Source: Roseibacillus sp.
Lineage (GTDB): Bacteria > Verrucomicrobiota > Verrucomicrobiae > Verrucomicrobiales > Akkermansiaceae
Length of the DNA: 5,992 nucleotides
Reading direction: 5' to 3'
Assembly: GCA_002723015.1 (NCBI GenBank)
Contig: PBNG01000064.1
Span: 13,902-19,893, forward strand
Both the position numbers and the translations under genes were made by a program. Every line of letters starts with the position of its first letter. Within the stretch, counting starts at the first letter, position 1. This document shows positions 1-5,992 of this stretch, piece after piece. Under the pieces are notes generated by a model. That model searched no databases. It saw only the letters and a program-made list of their open reading frames with translations, and was not told the DNA's origin.

Positions 1-2618
1 TCTGGAGGACGTTCTTCTCGTCTGTCTCTGCGGGCGATTGCCTTCCTCCGCCTTCGTGATTTTCTGGTCGCTGCTCCCGCCGGAACGAGAACAGGGATTC
101 GCCAGCCCATCCGTGTGATGAGCGCATCAAGCAGGACCGTGAACAGTAAGATGAGAAGGAGTGGAATCCGGACCGTGGTTGAGGAAGTTGAGGGCGGACG
201 GATCCACGCCTGCGACAGATCGACCAGTTCCCGACCGCCACTCAGTCGTGCCACTTCCCTGAGTTCGGAAAGGCGTTCGGGCTCAAAGGCCCATTCCGCT
301 GAATTGGCTACTGCAACCGGACCAAATGGAAGTGCGTGGGACCCAGCCTGAACAGCTCCGCGTATAACCTGTCCTTCAGCAAGCTCGCGGGTTATTGAAA
401 AATGCCCGGGTGCAACTCGTTTCCACGCGACTTCGTAGGGCTCTCCGCCCCCTTGGCCCTCGACCAGTTTTATCCGGGGAGGATTTTCTGCCAGACGCTG
501 GTTCCAGTCCTCACCCTCATAGAGCAGGTCTACCGTAAGTCGTGTTCCCTCGAGTCGATGTCGTATTCCGAGACCCGGCGGGGTTTCCGATCCCATGAGC
601 CAACGCGTGATCGTTTGGACAAAATCTCCATAGTTGTTCCAGGAGCGGATTTTTTCGGAATACTCCCCACCAAGGGGAAAAGAAACAGCCATGCATCGTC
701 CGAGACCCCGTCGCCAGTGTGCGACCAGAGGTCCCAGATAATCGTCATCGGCGACAAGGGAAGTTGTGGCCAGTTCCTTGGAGTAAGACAGGTTGTAGCC
801 GTCGACCTCAGGCAGGAAATCAAATGTCTTGGGCGATATTTCCGCCCATTGCCCGGTGGCGACAGTTGCTACCGGTTCCTTGATGAAGGATGAACGTGCT
901 ACGGTAACTGTTTCCTGAGCAAATATCTGCGGAATCTCGAGAGGCTGGTTGGTGAAAAACATCCGGCCGTTCCCAAGAGTTGCAATTGCTTCGAGAAGTG
1001 CGGCATCCGAATCTGCCCTTGTTCCCAGTCCAATCACTGAGACGGTCCCTTCATTTTCCGTGATCTCCTGAAGAAGCTGGTGATAGTTCCCGGGTTCCTC
1101 AGAGTCCGCAGCATCAGAAAAAAGAATGATGTGGCGCGTCCCAAGTTCAGTCTTTTTGAGTTCATCCCAGGCAGCCTTGAGTCCCCGGTAGACGTAAATT
1201 CCTCCTCCCCGTGACTTCACCCTGCGCGCGGCCGTCATCCATTGGGCCTTCTTGTTTCCTACTTCGGTGAGCCGAATGATACTGTGAGCCTCGCTGTCAA
1301 CGGCGTGAATCGAGATCTGGTCCCGGGACCCGAGCAGGTCTATCGCCTTGGCTGCTCCCGTGTTGGCAAGTTGCATCTTGGTGACCTGGTTTCCGCCCTG
1401 ATCCACGGTCATGCCCATTGATCCGGACCTGTCCATTACGATTGCCATGGCCACTGCAAGCTTGCGGTGCTCATTCTTCAGCTCCATGGAGACCGGTAGA
1501 AGTGGGTCGATAGATGATTCGAAATACCCGCCCGAACCAAAGGATTGCTTCCCTCCAGCCATGAGAAAGCCACCACCCTGTTCATGAACGAAGAAGTGCA
1601 GGGCAGCCAGAAAGTCCCCCGGAATTTCAAATGCGGGGACATTATTAAATACCACCGCACGAGTTCCCGACAGTTGTCCCACATTAAGTTGCAGGGGCTC
1701 ATTTATAATCTCTACCGTAAAGCCCTGCTGGGAGAGAGCCCCGATGAGGGGATCATCCCTATACTTGGTCACGAGGAGAACGCGTGGCCCCCCGGTTACT
1801 TCAATCCAGCGCTCGGCCCTGTTATTTCCGGGGTGAGCATCTTCCGGGGGAGTAATGTGAGCACTATACCTGTAAGACCCGACTTCTGGCAGACGGTCGG
1901 TGAACTCGACCTTTCCTACGCCCCCGTCGAGAGTAACCATGATGTTCTCGCCGATGAGATTTCCGTTCCTCATGATCTGCATGGGAACTGTAATGTCATT
2001 GAATCCACGTACTGTGATTCCGAGGACAAATGGTTCTTGTGCCTGGACACGCATCGGGGTCCGGATTGCCGCGATACGGAAATCCTCATTCGTTTCTTCA
2101 CGAATGAGGCGGAAATCCAATGGAATCCCTCGGGCCTTCAATTTGGCCGCAGCCGCGACGAGAGGTTCGGTGGCATAGCCATCGGTAAAGGCAAGAATTC
2201 TGCTGGGACGATCATCGTCTGCCAACGCGAGCACGTTTTGAATAGCGAGGTTCGTGCGGGTGAGATTTCGTTTCCCGGTGAAAACAGCAGAGTCGCCGCG
2301 ACCCTGCTCCAGCACTTCAGCCGCGTAATCCACGAAGGTGAGCTGGTCTTTTCGAGAGGGCTTTGCCTTCCGAAGGAGTTCACGCCATTCCGGAAGTCCT
2401 GTGTCGACCAGGTCCTCGGTAGACTCCGAACGATCGAGCAGAACCCAGAGATCGAGGCTGTCCTGCGCCTTGTCGAACCGGGGATCCGCGAGGAGGACGG
2501 TAGCTGTTATCAGGGCAAGCACTCTGAGAGGCCGCCACAGCTGAAGACCGGGCCAGAACCATCCGGTTAGAAGAAAGGCTCCTATCAAGAGAAACCATTC
2601 TGGAGCATCAAAGGGCAT
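1..2618 (-). CDS. Large membrane protein: two VWA domains around a glutamine-amidotransferase-like domain (3' end cut by window)
   Basis: From the ATG at 2618 this frame is open for 872 codons and leaves the window without a stop. Two hydrophobic helices (about 8-24 and 31-44) lead into VWA domain 1: LWVLLDRSES (D62, S64, S66), a loop threonine at T122 and FTDG with D146. A beta-sandwich-like stretch follows (about 190-275, ending HPGNNRAERWIEV), then a class I glutamine-amidotransferase-like fold (about 278-378; PRVLLVTK, then GGGFLMAGGKQSFGSGGY). That domain has no cysteine at the expected nucleophile turn, so it is probably non-enzymatic. VWA domain 2 begins AIVMDRSGSM (D396, S398, S400) and has LFSDAADSEEPG (D502). 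A long region to about 815 contains HWRRGLGRCMAVSF, typical of this family, and SGGRELVDLS. A helix at about 818-834 precedes a strongly basic tail (RKSRRRRK), suggesting the C-terminus is cytoplasmic. The architecture matches the large VWA proteins downstream of MoxR-DUF58-BatA genes in planctomycetes and verrucomicrobia. Its exact function is unknown. Little of the protein is probably missing. Confidence 0.9.
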   Translation of the reverse strand, partial: MPFDAPEWFLLIGAFLLTGWFWPGLQLWRPLRVLALITATVLLADPRFDKAQDSLDLWVLLDRSESTEDLVDTGLPEWRELLRKAKPSRKDQLTFVDYAAEVLEQGRGDSAVFTGKRNLTRTNLAIQNVLALADDDRPSRILAFTDGYATEPLVAAAAKLKARGIPLDFRLIREETNEDFRIAAIRTPMRVQAQEPFVLGITVRGFNDITVPMQIMRNGNLIGENIMVTLDGGVGKVEFTDRLPEVGSYRYSAHITPPEDAHPGNNRAERWIEVTGGPRVLLVTKYRDDPLIGALSQQGFTVEIINEPLQLNVGQLSGTRAVVFNNVPAFEIPGDFLAALHFFVHEQGGGFLMAGGKQSFGSGGYFESSIDPLLPVSMELKNEHRKLAVAMAIVMDRSGSMGMTVDQGGNQVTKMQLANTGAAKAIDLLGSRDQISIHAVDSEAHSIIRLTEVGNKKAQWMTAARRVKSRGGGIYVYRGLKAAWDELKKTELGTRHIILFSDAADSEEPGNYHQLLQEITENEGTVSVIGLGTRADSDAALLEAIATLGNGRMFFTNQPLEIPQIFAQETVTVARSSFIKEPVATVATGQWAEISPKTFDFLPEVDGYNLSYSKELATTSLVADDDYLGPLVAHWRRGLGRCMAVSFPLGGEYSEKIRSWNNYGDFVQTITRWLMGSETPPGLGIRHRLEGTRLTVDLLYEGEDWNQRLAENPPRIKLVEGQGGGEPYEVAWKRVAPGHFSITRELAEGQVIRGAVQAGSHALPFGPVAVANSAEWAFEPERLSELREVARLSGGRELVDLSQAWIRPPSTSSTTVRIPLLLILLFTVLLDALITRMGWRIPVLVPAGAATRKSRRRRKAIARRDRREERPP

Positions 2619-2625
2619 CGTGTCT

Positions 2626-2651
2626 GAAGGAAGATAAGGAAAAGAAGAGAG
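2626..2651 (-). promoter_or_regulatory. Pyrimidine-rich leader before the double-VWA gene
   Basis: In the 35-base gap between the BatA-like stop and the ATG at 2618, 25 of 26 consecutive message-strand bases are C or T (the exception faces T2635 on the plus strand). No purine-rich Shine-Dalgarno precedes the ATG. Such a tract is compatible with Shine-Dalgarno-independent initiation helped by ribosomal protein S1, or with translational coupling to the upstream gene. The composition is seen directly; the function is inferred. Confidence 0.35.
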
Positions 2652-2653
2652 CG

Positions 2654-4507
2654 TCAGGGAATCACAGGGGCGCTGGAGTCATGCTCCTCCTCGTCCTTGG
2701 GGCGATCCTTGATAAAGGACCATGAGACAAGAAGGGAGACGATGACAAGGACTGTCCAGAGGCGCCAGAGATGATCTTCGCGGGTCGTCCTGTCAACCGC
2801 CTCTCCGCCCAATGCAGAGATTCGTTCCTCGGAAAGGCAGTCCTGCAGATCAGCCTCCCGGGTATCAGCAAAATGACATCCGGATTCCAGCAGTAGCTCA
2901 TCGCCCTGCCTGATTTCGAAGAATCCCGGAGTGTCGGGAGCCCTAAGAAAGCTGGCCTGTGCCACTGGGATTATCACAGAGTCCTCGTCGGCGACCTGAT
3001 CACCAGAGCCGAATTGGGTCACAACAAGAGGGGGAGATTCGGGGCCTTTCCGAAACGCAATGTCGATAGGCTGTCCCATCTCCGTGTTCAGGGACTCTGA
3101 GGCTACCTTCAGTTCACGAAGGCTCTCAGTGAATCGGTGAAGCAGCAGGGCAGTGCACTCGAGCTGCTCCGCATTTGACAGGGTCAGATCAAAATTGAAG
3201 ATCAGCTGCTGAATACGGCTTGGGCCGTCGCTTTCCGAGGTTTGTGGAGAGACGGAGGTGCGTAATGCAATCAGGGGTCGGTTGCCCTGCCAGAGGAGAA
3301 TCTCATCGTTCTCGCTGAGTTGGATCTGAACGGAGTCGCGTATCAGCAGGGTCTGCCAGTTTACCCCATCCATGAGGGGATGTTTCTTCGCTACAATTCG
3401 ACCCCGCAGAAATTTCCCGCTCCTTGTCGCCTCGTTTACCGTTATTATGCTGTTTCCCGGAGGAAGGGACGGCTGAAGTGGGTCGTAGGTCAAAAGGGAC
3501 AGGTCTGCCTGGGCCTGGTTGCCTGTAGCCTCGATATTACGGAAGCCGATGAACTTATTCCCGATACCCTCATAATTCCCGGTCAGTCCCTGGTAGCACT
3601 TGAGGACCTTGGGGCGTGGTTTCACAATGTGGAGCTGGTCATCCAGATGGAAGTCATCGGGAGAAACCATCACTCGCAGTCTCGTCGCGTTGGACGGAAA
3701 AGTGGAGCTTATCGTCGTTATTGAATTTTCCTTGAGAGTTACCTTGCGGGGCTGGCTCCTGGTCCCATCGGGGAAGACCGTACGCCATGTTCGCGACTGG
3801 ATTTTTTTCGAGTAGTTGCGCAGAAGAGCCTTCCATCGGACGGAATCTCCCTCGGTCTCGAATGCCAGACCTGTGAACCCGATATTATCCATCGGCTCTC
3901 CAACCGAGAGAGAATTGGCATCGAAGGGAAGATTTCCAGCCGAGCGGTCCGTGACGTAGATCAGAATTCCTTCCCGGTTAACCCGGCTCCGGGCGAGGCG
4001 CAGGGAGTTTGCAGGTTCAATCAATCCGCTCGAGGGACTCCAGCTATCAAGGGATTCGAGGGCCTTCTCGACGTTGTCTCCTGCATAGACGATCGGTTTG
4101 TCCTCTGCGCTTTCGAAGATGTAGATCTGGAGACGGGAGGCATTACCCTGCAGGCCCGGAAGATGATCACGAAGACGATTCACCATGTTTTCCCTGAAGA
4201 CGCTCATGGATGCAGAGCTGTCGAGGACGATGGCGACCTGCTGGGTAGAATTGGGTTTGATGTAGCGTGGGAGGACGAGAAGCCACGTGAGGAAAAGGAC
4301 CATCAGGATTTGGAGCCATAAGGGAACCGAATTGGTGAGCCGGTCGAAACGGCGGCCGCTGACGGACTCCCGCTGAGTACGCGCGAGAAGAAAAAGAGTG
4401 CTTACTGGAATCACCTTTGCCTGCCGTTGCAGGAAGTGAATCAGGATAACCACCGGAATCCCAAGGAGGGCAAAAAATCCTGCAGGATTTGTCAGGATGA
4501 TACTCAT
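2654..4507 (-). CDS. BatA-type membrane protein with internal VWA domain
   Basis: This is a complete 617-residue integral membrane protein. The N-terminus (NPAGFFALLGIPVVILIHFLQ) is the signature of the BatA ('aerotolerance regulator' N-terminal) domain. Membrane helices lie at about 8-26 and 62-80, followed directly by a VWA domain starting VAIVLDSSASM (DxSxS at D96, S98, S100) with a further acidic strand end at YVTDR (D187). The threonine expected in the middle MIDAS loop is not apparent in SGLIEPANSL, so metal binding may be weakened. Residues about 206-298 look like a beta-rich domain ending in DDFHLDDQLHIV. The remainder to about 540 is an extracytoplasmic region I cannot name, including HPLMDGVNW (376-384). 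A third helix at 583-599 is followed by a short acidic tail. In related loci this gene sits between DUF58 and the double-VWA gene, as here. The ATG at 4507 has no clear Shine-Dalgarno, but it places the BatA signature at the protein's very start. The name BatA-like is by domain; a role in oxygen tolerance is not implied. Confidence 0.9.
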   Translation of the reverse strand: MSIILTNPAGFFALLGIPVVILIHFLQRQAKVIPVSTLFLLARTQRESVSGRRFDRLTNSVPLWLQILMVLFLTWLLVLPRYIKPNSTQQVAIVLDSSASMSVFRENMVNRLRDHLPGLQGNASRLQIYIFESAEDKPIVYAGDNVEKALESLDSWSPSSGLIEPANSLRLARSRVNREGILIYVTDRSAGNLPFDANSLSVGEPMDNIGFTGLAFETEGDSVRWKALLRNYSKKIQSRTWRTVFPDGTRSQPRKVTLKENSITTISSTFPSNATRLRVMVSPDDFHLDDQLHIVKPRPKVLKCYQGLTGNYEGIGNKFIGFRNIEATGNQAQADLSLLTYDPLQPSLPPGNSIITVNEATRSGKFLRGRIVAKKHPLMDGVNWQTLLIRDSVQIQLSENDEILLWQGNRPLIALRTSVSPQTSESDGPSRIQQLIFNFDLTLSNAEQLECTALLLHRFTESLRELKVASESLNTEMGQPIDIAFRKGPESPPLVVTQFGSGDQVADEDSVIIPVAQASFLRAPDTPGFFEIRQGDELLLESGCHFADTREADLQDCLSEERISALGGEAVDRTTREDHLWRLWTVLVIVSLLVSWSFIKDRPKDEEEHDSSAPVIP

Positions 4508-4605
4508 CAGTGCTCTGGCTGTCTCACCTGGACCATGAGGATTTCGTTGCTCTCACCCTCTGTAATTCTCCAGAGAGGTGGCCTTTTTCAACAGGGGAGG
4601 GAGAT
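4508..4605 (-). other. 98-base gap between TPR and BatA-like genes
   Basis: I see no terminator with a U-tract and no convincing promoter here. A short imperfect hairpin is possible (ACCTCT pairing with AGAGGGT around a 12-base loop), but it is weak. A 9-codon frame (ATG at 4536, TGA at 4509-4507) overlaps the BatA-like start as TGATG. The gap is compatible with read-through from the TPR gene and continued operon transcription. Confidence 0.4.
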
Positions 4606-5286
4606 TCAACTGGCCTTCTTCGCTTTGGGACCTTTCTGCAGCAGGGCGTGATGAATCTGGGCCACCTTTCCCATGTAGTGATCCATCTGGTAATCAGTTG
4701 CGGCCTTTCGCATGTGATGAGCAGCTTTCTCGCTATCATCAAGTGCTTCGTAATAGAGACCGAGATAAAGATGAGCGTAACATAGATTGTTCCGCAGGCC
4801 CACCTTGTCTGCTTTGGACTCGGTTGCGGCGGCAAGGACCTCTTCGGCAGAGCCCGTGCCCTTGAAGAGAGCATGAACCTCCTTCAGGGGAATACGGCGA
4901 TCTCCTGCATACGGATACATCGATTTCCGGGCTTTCTCGATTGACCCGCCCTCTGCTTTAACGGCGCAGATAAAATGCCAGACTGCATTTTCCACATCCC
5001 TTCCGTTCACGGTCTGATGAATTTCAAATTGAGCGACACCTTCCTTGAACCTGCCTGCGTAGTAGAGAGCGATTCCTCTTTGCCAATGATGCGGAGCCTG
5101 CTGGGGAACCAATTCGACAACGCGATCCCAGTCTTTTAGCGATTCGGAGATCCGCCCGGCAAAAAAATGTTCGGTTCCGCGCTCATTGAGGATACGAGGA
5201 CTCTCTTCCTCGGTACCCGCAGGATTTTCTCCGTGAAGGTGGAGAGACGTAGTGACTGCAGCGAGCGCGCAAAGAATTTTCCTCAT
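4606..5286 (-). CDS. Secreted/periplasmic TPR-repeat protein, NlpI-like family
   Basis: This is a complete 226-residue protein. The ATG at 5286 is preceded by GAAGG at a 7-base spacing. The N-terminus (MRKILCALAAVTTSLHLHG) looks like a short signal peptide with cleavage near residue 19; Cys6 is too early for a lipobox, so I do not call it a lipoprotein. TPR-like helical pairs are visible at about 30-63 (ERGTEHFFAGRISESLKDWD), 66-93 (HHWQRGIALYYAGRFKEGV) and 167-197 (AHLYLGLYYEALDDSEKAA). Between them lies a conserved-looking segment, DVENAVWHFICAVKAE (97-112) and IPLKEVHALFKG (132-143). It recalls a widespread family of small TPR proteins in planctomycetes, verrucomicrobia and cyanobacteria. 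TPR proteins bind other proteins, and this one most likely serves as an envelope scaffold for the neighbouring VWA proteins. Bat operons of Bacteroidetes and spirochaetes also include TPR proteins, but this is not recognisably BatC or BatE. The C-terminus is lysine-rich. Its specific function is unknown. Confidence 0.88.
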   Translation of the reverse strand: MRKILCALAAVTTSLHLHGENPAGTEEESPRILNERGTEHFFAGRISESLKDWDRVVELVPQQAPHHWQRGIALYYAGRFKEGVAQFEIHQTVNGRDVENAVWHFICAVKAEGGSIEKARKSMYPYAGDRRIPLKEVHALFKGTGSAEEVLAAATESKADKVGLRNNLCYAHLYLGLYYEALDDSEKAAHHMRKAATDYQMDHYMGKVAQIHHALLQKGPKAKKAS

Positions 5287-5293
5287 TGGGTTA

Positions 5294-5298
5294 CCTTC
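5294..5298 (-). promoter_or_regulatory. Probable ribosome binding site of the TPR gene
   Basis: On the minus strand GAAGG lies 7 bases upstream of the ATG at 5286. It is a partial Shine-Dalgarno match at good spacing and supports this start. It is the only start in the window with a recognisable site; the BatA-like gene (4507) and the double-VWA gene (2618) lack one. Confidence 0.5.
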
Positions 5299-5312
5299 AC
5301 CATTCTATCACC

Positions 5313-5324
5313 GCGTTGCAACGC
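5313..5324. repeat. 12-bp perfect palindrome in the DUF58-TPR intergenic gap
   Basis: GCGTTGCAACGC is identical to its own reverse complement. It lies in the 88-base gap, 27 bases upstream of the TPR start codon. It could be a dimeric-regulator operator. It has no loop, so it is not a hairpin terminator, and no U-tract follows. A palindrome of this length is expected about once or twice by chance in a 6-kb window, so regulatory function is only a possibility. Confidence 0.3.
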
Positions 5325-5374
5325 TCAAGGACAACTAAATGATTTGATGTTACGATTCATATGTCACGAGTCGA

Positions 5375-5992
5375 TCAGTTGGATACTTCAAGAGCGCCTG
5401 TCGGGATGGCTTCGTTATGAAGTCCCGATTCGAGGGAGCCCTCCGAATCCACCCGCGCGAGAATGGCATGGTAGCGGCGGGTTGCTGTTTTCCAGATGGA
5501 GAAGTGGTTCGAGTAAGCCTTCTTATAGCGGGCAAGGACAGCGGGTTCGATTCTGTGAGGGTGGCGCGTCTGTTGTTCAGCATCAATGAACTCGTAGTTT
5601 CCCTGCCAGTCAGGATCGGACTCAGAGCGAGCAAAGGGAGCGAAAATCACGGGGCTGCCCTGCCGTTGGCCGAGAAGGCGAATCAACTCTGCGGGATCAC
5701 CGGAGAACAGAAGGTCTGACAGGAGGACCCGGAAGGCATTCGCCCGGAAAGGAATACCGGAGAGGTCGAGGGCAAGACCGGAGTCTTCTTTTTGAAGGGA
5801 TTCAGTGGCCTTAATCCAGTGATGGTTGTAGACCGCGTCTGGCGGAAGGACTCTCGTATTGTTTCCAACCACGAGATGAATCTGGAGAGAGGCTCCTGAC
5901 CTGACGGCGCTTTCCACCATAAAATAGAATAGCTCTGAGCACCGCCGGGCCTTGGACGGCTCAAAAAACATGGACCCGGAAACATCAAAGAC
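5375..5992 (-). CDS. DUF58 / VWA-fold protein, C-terminal part (5' end outside window)
   Basis: This is the last 205 codons of a gene whose start lies beyond the right edge; the frame is open to base 5992 and ends in TGA at 5377-5375. The visible part opens with VFDVSGSM, the DxSxS metal-binding (MIDAS) motif of the VWA fold (D3, S5, S7 of the visible part). A second acidic strand end follows in VLLSDLL (D93), the usual position of the next MIDAS aspartate. The tail, with a GNYEFIDAE segment and a tyrosine/tryptophan-rich stretch before ARVDSEGSLESGL, matches the ordinary end of DUF58 proteins. DUF58 proteins normally carry two N-terminal membrane helices and are encoded next to MoxR AAA+ ATPases, acting as their membrane-side partner; both would lie to the right of this window. 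No membrane helix is visible in this half. It is probably co-transcribed with the TPR gene 88 bases downstream. The family assignment is fairly secure; the cellular role is inferred. Confidence 0.85.
   Translation of the reverse strand, partial: VFDVSGSMFFEPSKARRCSELFYFMVESAVRSGASLQIHLVVGNNTRVLPPDAVYNHHWIKATESLQKEDSGLALDLSGIPFRANAFRVLLSDLLFSGDPAELIRLLGQRQGSPVIFAPFARSESDPDWQGNYEFIDAEQQTRHPHRIEPAVLARYKKAYSNHFSIWKTATRRYHAILARVDSEGSLESGLHNEAIPTGALEVSN

Noticed and set aside
402..893. A 163-codon open frame on the plus strand
   Set aside because: It is antisense to the C-terminal half of the double-VWA protein and resembles no family; it is a shadow of codon use on the coding strand.
1545..2570. 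A 341-codon open frame on the plus strand
   Set aside because: It lies wholly antisense to the double-VWA gene, whose minus-strand frame shows clear domain motifs (DRSES, FTDG, GGKQSFGSGGY) across the same bases. The plus-strand product has no recognisable domain and an unconvincing composition.
3320..3724. A 134-codon open frame on the plus strand
   Set aside because: It is antisense to the BatA-like gene, whose frame is uninterrupted and carries membrane helices and a VWA motif; no domain is visible in the antisense product.
4550..4582. Possible hairpin terminator between the TPR and BatA-like genes
   Set aside because: The stem is only about five or six pairs with a long loop and no U-tract follows, so it does not qualify as an intrinsic terminator.
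4524..4874. A 116-codon minus-strand frame overlapping the TPR gene
   Set aside because: It is the same strand in another frame. The TPR frame has a signal peptide, repeats and a ribosome binding site, while this one is basic, low in structure and without a family.
5167..5719. Overlapping plus-strand frames across the TPR start and the DUF58 gene
   Set aside because: They are antisense to DUF58 coding sequence and the TPR signal peptide, have no domain features, and do not fit the intergenic boundary.

Overview
The window reads as one minus-strand gene cluster from a bacterium of moderately high GC. Four genes run leftward from the right edge to the left edge, with intergenic gaps of only 88, 98 and 35 bases. 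I see no credible plus-strand gene, RNA gene, mobile element or CRISPR array. The gene families and order fit the MoxR / DUF58 / BatA-like von Willebrand factor A (VWA) loci typical of Verrucomicrobiota and Planctomycetota. A verrucomicrobial source is my best guess from the proteins, but it is an inference and not proven by any marker gene here.

Layout in transcription order, right to left: (1) 5992-5375, the C-terminal part of a DUF58 protein, entering the window just at its VWA metal-binding motif; (2) 5286-4606, a secreted or periplasmic TPR protein of a conserved NlpI-like family; (3) 4507-2654, a complete 617-residue BatA-type membrane protein with an internal VWA domain; (4) 2618 to the left edge, a very large membrane protein with two VWA domains flanking a class I glutamine-amidotransferase-like domain. 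This last frame stays open for 872 codons and exits the window just after its C-terminal membrane helix, so it is probably almost complete.

In such loci a MoxR AAA+ ATPase gene usually lies just upstream of the DUF58 gene, here beyond the right edge. The encoded proteins are thought to form a membrane-associated assembly: DUF58 links the cytoplasmic ATPase to the membrane, the BatA-like and double-VWA proteins provide metal-dependent adhesion-type domains, and a TPR protein acts as a protein-binding scaffold. The substrate or stress involved cannot be read from this sequence. Small features of note are a 12-bp perfect palindrome upstream of the TPR gene, a pyrimidine-rich, Shine-Dalgarno-less leader before the last gene, and two tiny upstream frames whose stop codons overlap the next gene's start.
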